This document shows, in pieces, positions 5,694 to 7,254 of a DNA stretch of 7,254 nt; the first letter of the stretch is position 1, and the number at the start of each line of letters is the position of its first letter. This DNA is from Verrucomicrobiales bacterium (GTDB taxonomy: Bacteria > Verrucomicrobiota > Verrucomicrobiia > Limisphaerales > UBA1096). Under the pieces are notes generated by a model. That model ran no database searches. It was given only the letters and a program-made list of their open reading frames with translations, and was not told the DNA's origin. The translations under genes were made by a program, and so were the position numbers. Location of the stretch: NCBI GenBank assembly GCA_011523195.1, contig WTHH01000494.1, positions 1 through 7,254 of the forward strand, read 5' to 3'.

Positions 5694-6666
5694 CGCCGTA
5701 AATGTGTGCGGAAAGTGCGTCGCGCATGACTTCCACCGGAGCCGATTGGCCGGTCCAGATTTCCAGTGCTTTCACCCCCTGCCAAAGCAACATGCCCAAT
5801 CCGTTGGCAGTGCGGCATCCGGCCGCCTCCGCCTTGGCCAACAGCGGGGTTTCTGCGGGTTGGTAGATCATATCAAACACGGCCTCGGCGTGGCTCAGGT
5901 TGAATTGGTTTTCATCGATTGGAAGAGCGTCGTCTACCTTCAGACCAAGCGATGTGGCGTTGAGAAGCAAGTCCACGTTACCGGATGCATTATCGGGGTA
6001 ACCGACCGAGACCGCGGTTGATGGAAATCGGTCTCGGATCTCGTTGGCCAAATCCACCGCCTTGGCCCGGGTACGATTAACGAGATGGAGTTCAGCGACT
6101 CCCTCCTTGGCCAATTTTAGTGCGGCCACACGGCCCGCCCCACCGGCTCCGAGAAAGAGTACTCTCAATCCGGCCAAGTCCAATCCCAAGTCTTGTTGCA
6201 GCGCGAGGGTGATGCCGTCAGCATCGGTGTTGTAGCCCTTGGCCCGGACTTCGCCGTGCGCTTGGCCAAGCGCTTGGCCAAGCGGCGTCCAAATACCATC
6301 CTCGCCCTTGGCCTCAAAACAGATTGTGTTCACCGCCCCCCAAGTTTCGGCAGATTCATCGAGTACATCGACCATATCAAGCGCGAGCAATTTGTGCGGC
6401 ACGGTCAGGTTAAGGCCGATGTAACGCATCGCCTTGGCCCCGGCGATCGCTTGGCCAAGTTCATCGGACGCCACCTCAAAAGCAAGATACCGCCAATCCA
6501 ATCCAAGCTCAGCCAAGGCGGGGTTGTGCATCGCCGGCGAGGCGGAGTGCCGGATGGGCTGGCCATACACCGCGCAGTAGCAAGTTGAGGCAGTGATGGG
6601 GCTGGAAAACAGGTCGTCCACGCGCGCAGAGTAAAAACACCCCACCTCTGCGGAAAGGACAAACAC
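5686..6666 (-). CDS. aroE: Shikimate dehydrogenase (NADP-dependent)
   Basis: AroE reduces 3-dehydroshikimate to shikimate with NADPH (EC 1.1.1.25), a cytosolic step of the chorismate pathway to aromatic amino acids. Numbered from GTG 6666 (326 residues): the shikimate-binding motif YGQPIRHSASP has Ser41 and Ser43; NLTVPHK holds catalytic Lys92; AVNTI is at 111-115; GYNTD holds Asp148; GAGGAG (173-178) is the NADP-binding glycine loop with NRT at 197-199; and NGLGMLLWQG has Gln296 near the C-terminus. The start is uncertain. GGAG at 6671-6674 is 4 bases before GTG 6666 and 1 base before TTG 6669. GTG 6621 would remove an atypical leader and give a family-like N-terminus. The loop between AVNTI and GYNTD is about 28 residues, longer than usual, and holds two tandem palindromes. 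It is the first gene of an operon with the prepilin peptidase. Confidence 0.95.
   Translation of the reverse strand: MFVLSAEVGCFYSARVDDLFSSPITASTCYCAVYGQPIRHSASPAMHNPALAELGLDWRYLAFEVASDELGQAIAGAKAMRYIGLNLTVPHKLLALDMVDVLDESAETWGAVNTICFEAKGEDGIWTPLGQALGQAHGEVRAKGYNTDADGITLALQQDLGLDLAGLRVLFLGAGGAGRVAALKLAKEGVAELHLVNRTRAKAVDLANEIRDRFPSTAVSVGYPDNASGNVDLLLNATSLGLKVDDALPIDENQFNLSHAEAVFDMIYQPAETPLLAKAEAAGCRTANGLGMLLWQGVKALEIWTGQSAPVEVMRDALSAHIYGDG
6259..6282. repeat. Tandem pair of palindrome CTTGGCCAAG, copies 8 and 9 (aroE)
   Basis: CGCTTGGCCAAG is repeated twice back to back (6259-6270 and 6271-6282), with palindrome cores at 6261-6270 and 6273-6282. In AroE they are read as Leu-Gly-Gln-Ala twice (cores at residues 133-135 and 129-131), inside the long loop between AVNTI and GYNTD. 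Confidence 0.93.
6450..6459. repeat. Palindrome CTTGGCCAAG, copy 10 (aroE)
   Basis: Perfect 10-base palindrome read as Leu-Gly-Gln at AroE residues 70-72 (DELGQAIAGAK). It abuts a GCGATCGC octamer (6443-6450) with one shared base. Confidence 0.9.
6625..6652 (-). other. Possible hairpin at the aroE 5' end
   Basis: CGCAGAG (6625-6631) and CTCTGCG (6646-6652) can form a 7-base-pair stem with a 14-base loop. It lies between the candidate aroE starts at 6666 and 6621. In the aroE mRNA it would fold the purine-rich AGAGGTGGGG stretch into the stem and loop. A role in start choice is only a guess. Confidence 0.3.
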
Positions 6667-6685
6667 CAAACTCCAAATGGATAAT
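6656..6685 (+). promoter_or_regulatory. Candidate promoter for the right-edge beta-barrel gene
   Basis: AGGACA at 6656-6661 (4 of 6 to TTGACA) and GATAAT at 6680-6685 (5 of 6 to TATAAT) are 18 bases apart. Transcription would start near 6692, giving a leader of about 63 bases before ATG 6755. The -35 overlaps the extreme 5' end of the divergent aroE, so the two genes may share control. Confidence 0.33.
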
Positions 6686-6694
6686 GTTTTGCAA

Positions 6695-6723
6695 TTAGCA
6701 GCCGAAAAGCTTACTTAGCAGCC
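6695..6723. repeat. Direct repeat TTAGCAGCC in the aroE / beta-barrel intergenic region
   Basis: TTAGCAGCC occurs at 6695-6703 and 6715-6723. The start-to-start distance is exactly 20 bases, about two helical turns, so both copies face the same side of the DNA. The site sits between the two divergent genes, just downstream of the candidate promoter, and could be an operator. No regulator is recognised. Confidence 0.45.
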
Positions 6724-6754
6724 CCGCTGGGGTGGTTTGTCCGAACAAAACCTG

Positions 6755-7254
6755 ATGGATAGATTCAAAAAATGGCATGCTAGAATCGTGGCCGCTTGGT
6801 TTGTGGTGACGGCAAAGGCTATACCTGCGCTGGCGGTTGAGCCAGAGGACATCCTCGCCCCAACCCTCGGCCCTGTGGTCATTCTGCCGCACGTATCATT
6901 GTCCGGAACATACGACGACAACGTGTTTTTCCTCAGCGATGAACAGGGCACGATCGACGATTTTGTCACTTCGCTTTCTCCCGGTGTCTCTCTGCAGTAC
7001 GGACAGAATATACTCGACGCCAACTTCATCGGTCTCGACTACACACTCACGCAAAATTGGTATGCAGAAAACTCGGAGATCAGCAGCGATAACCATGCGC
7101 TGACATTTGCCATCAACTACCAAAAAGAAGGTAAGTTTCGGTTGAGCGGAACAGACTCAATCCGCTTTGACAACTCCATCCTCAGCGGCCGCGAACGGTC
7201 AATCGCGATTGCTGACCGAAAGAGGTTAATCGAGCGAACATATTTTAACGATCA
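6755..7254 (+). CDS. Exported outer-membrane beta-barrel protein (putative BBP2-like), N-terminal part, cut by the window edge
   Basis: The reading frame is open from ATG 6755 to the right edge (166 codons); an in-frame stop at 6716-6718 lies upstream. Residues 1-27 look like a signal peptide: basic start MDRFKKWHAR, hydrophobic core IVAAWFVV and a cleavage-like ALA before VEPEDI. The mature part shows alternating, Tyr- and Asn-rich strands typical of outer-membrane barrels: VSLSGTYDDNVFF, then DDFVTSLSPGVSLQYG, LDANFIGLDYTLTQNWY and HALTFAINYQ. The pattern of 'YDDN' followed by 'LSPG' matches my recollection of putative beta-barrel porin 2 proteins, some of which are linked to exosortase or exopolysaccharide loci; that link is inference. 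No clear ribosome binding site precedes the ATG. The gene is divergent from aroE and has no CTTGGCCAAG palindrome. Confidence 0.75.
   Translation, partial: MDRFKKWHARIVAAWFVVTAKAIPALAVEPEDILAPTLGPVVILPHVSLSGTYDDNVFFLSDEQGTIDDFVTSLSPGVSLQYGQNILDANFIGLDYTLTQNWYAENSEISSDNHALTFAINYQKEGKFRLSGTDSIRFDNSILSGRERSIAIADRKRLIERTYFND

Noticed and set aside
6443..6450. GCGATCGC, the cyanobacterial HIP1 octamer
   Set aside because: I noticed only this copy in the window, so it is no evidence of HIP1 iteration or of a cyanobacterium; the iterated word here is CTTGGCCAAG.
176..6459. Reading the CTTGGCCAAG copies as a CRISPR array or REP/BIME-type intergenic repeats
   Set aside because: The copies are scattered, irregularly spaced and inside coding sequence, with no spacers of constant length and no extended hairpin.
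6719..6732. GCCCCGCTGGGG as a terminator or hairpin
   Set aside because: It is only a four-pair stem with a three-base loop and no T-run; too small to call.

Overview
The window looks like ordinary chromosome from a moderately GC-rich Gram-negative bacterium, probably Verrucomicrobiota or a relative. The lineage call is an inference. It rests on the general look of the PurL, PurF and AroE proteins, a prepilin peptidase with a large soluble insert that I recall from Verrucomicrobia, and a secreted beta-barrel protein implying an outer membrane. I see no rRNA, tRNA, CRISPR array, insertion sequence, phage gene or defence system.

Layout: (1) Bases 2-502, minus strand, hold the N-terminal part of a secreted subtilisin-like (S8) protease that runs off the left edge. 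(2) Bases 503-723 are a divergent intergenic region with a weak promoter candidate and a short direct repeat. (3) Bases 724-3042 and 3061-4563, plus strand, are purL and purF, two de novo purine synthesis genes 18 bases apart and probably co-transcribed. (4) On the minus strand, converging on purF, are aroE (shikimate dehydrogenase, about 6666-5686) and a type IV prepilin peptidase gene (5693-4560). These two overlap by 8 bases and are probably translationally coupled. The peptidase gene and purF share the tetranucleotide CTAG as both stop codons. (5) Bases 6670-6754 are a short divergent intergenic region with a promoter candidate and a 9-base direct repeat. (6) From 6755 to the right edge, plus strand, is the N-terminus of an exported outer-membrane beta-barrel protein.

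The genes do not form one pathway: purL-purF make purines, aroE makes aromatic precursors, the peptidase matures type IV pilins or type II pseudopilins, and the edge genes encode exported proteins.

The most striking signal is not a gene. The 10-base perfect palindrome CTTGGCCAAG occurs 10 times in 7254 bases, where roughly 0.01 would be expected by chance. All 10 copies lie inside coding sequence: 3 in the protease, 4 in purL, 3 in aroE. Two are a tandem 12-base repeat in a loop of AroE. Many near-copies and half-sites accompany them. None lies in purF, the prepilin peptidase or the right-edge gene. The palindrome is read only as Leu-Ala-Lys or Leu-Gly-Gln, never in the third frame. This resembles the cyanobacterial HIP1 phenomenon but with a different word, and it is the best candidate here for something undescribed.
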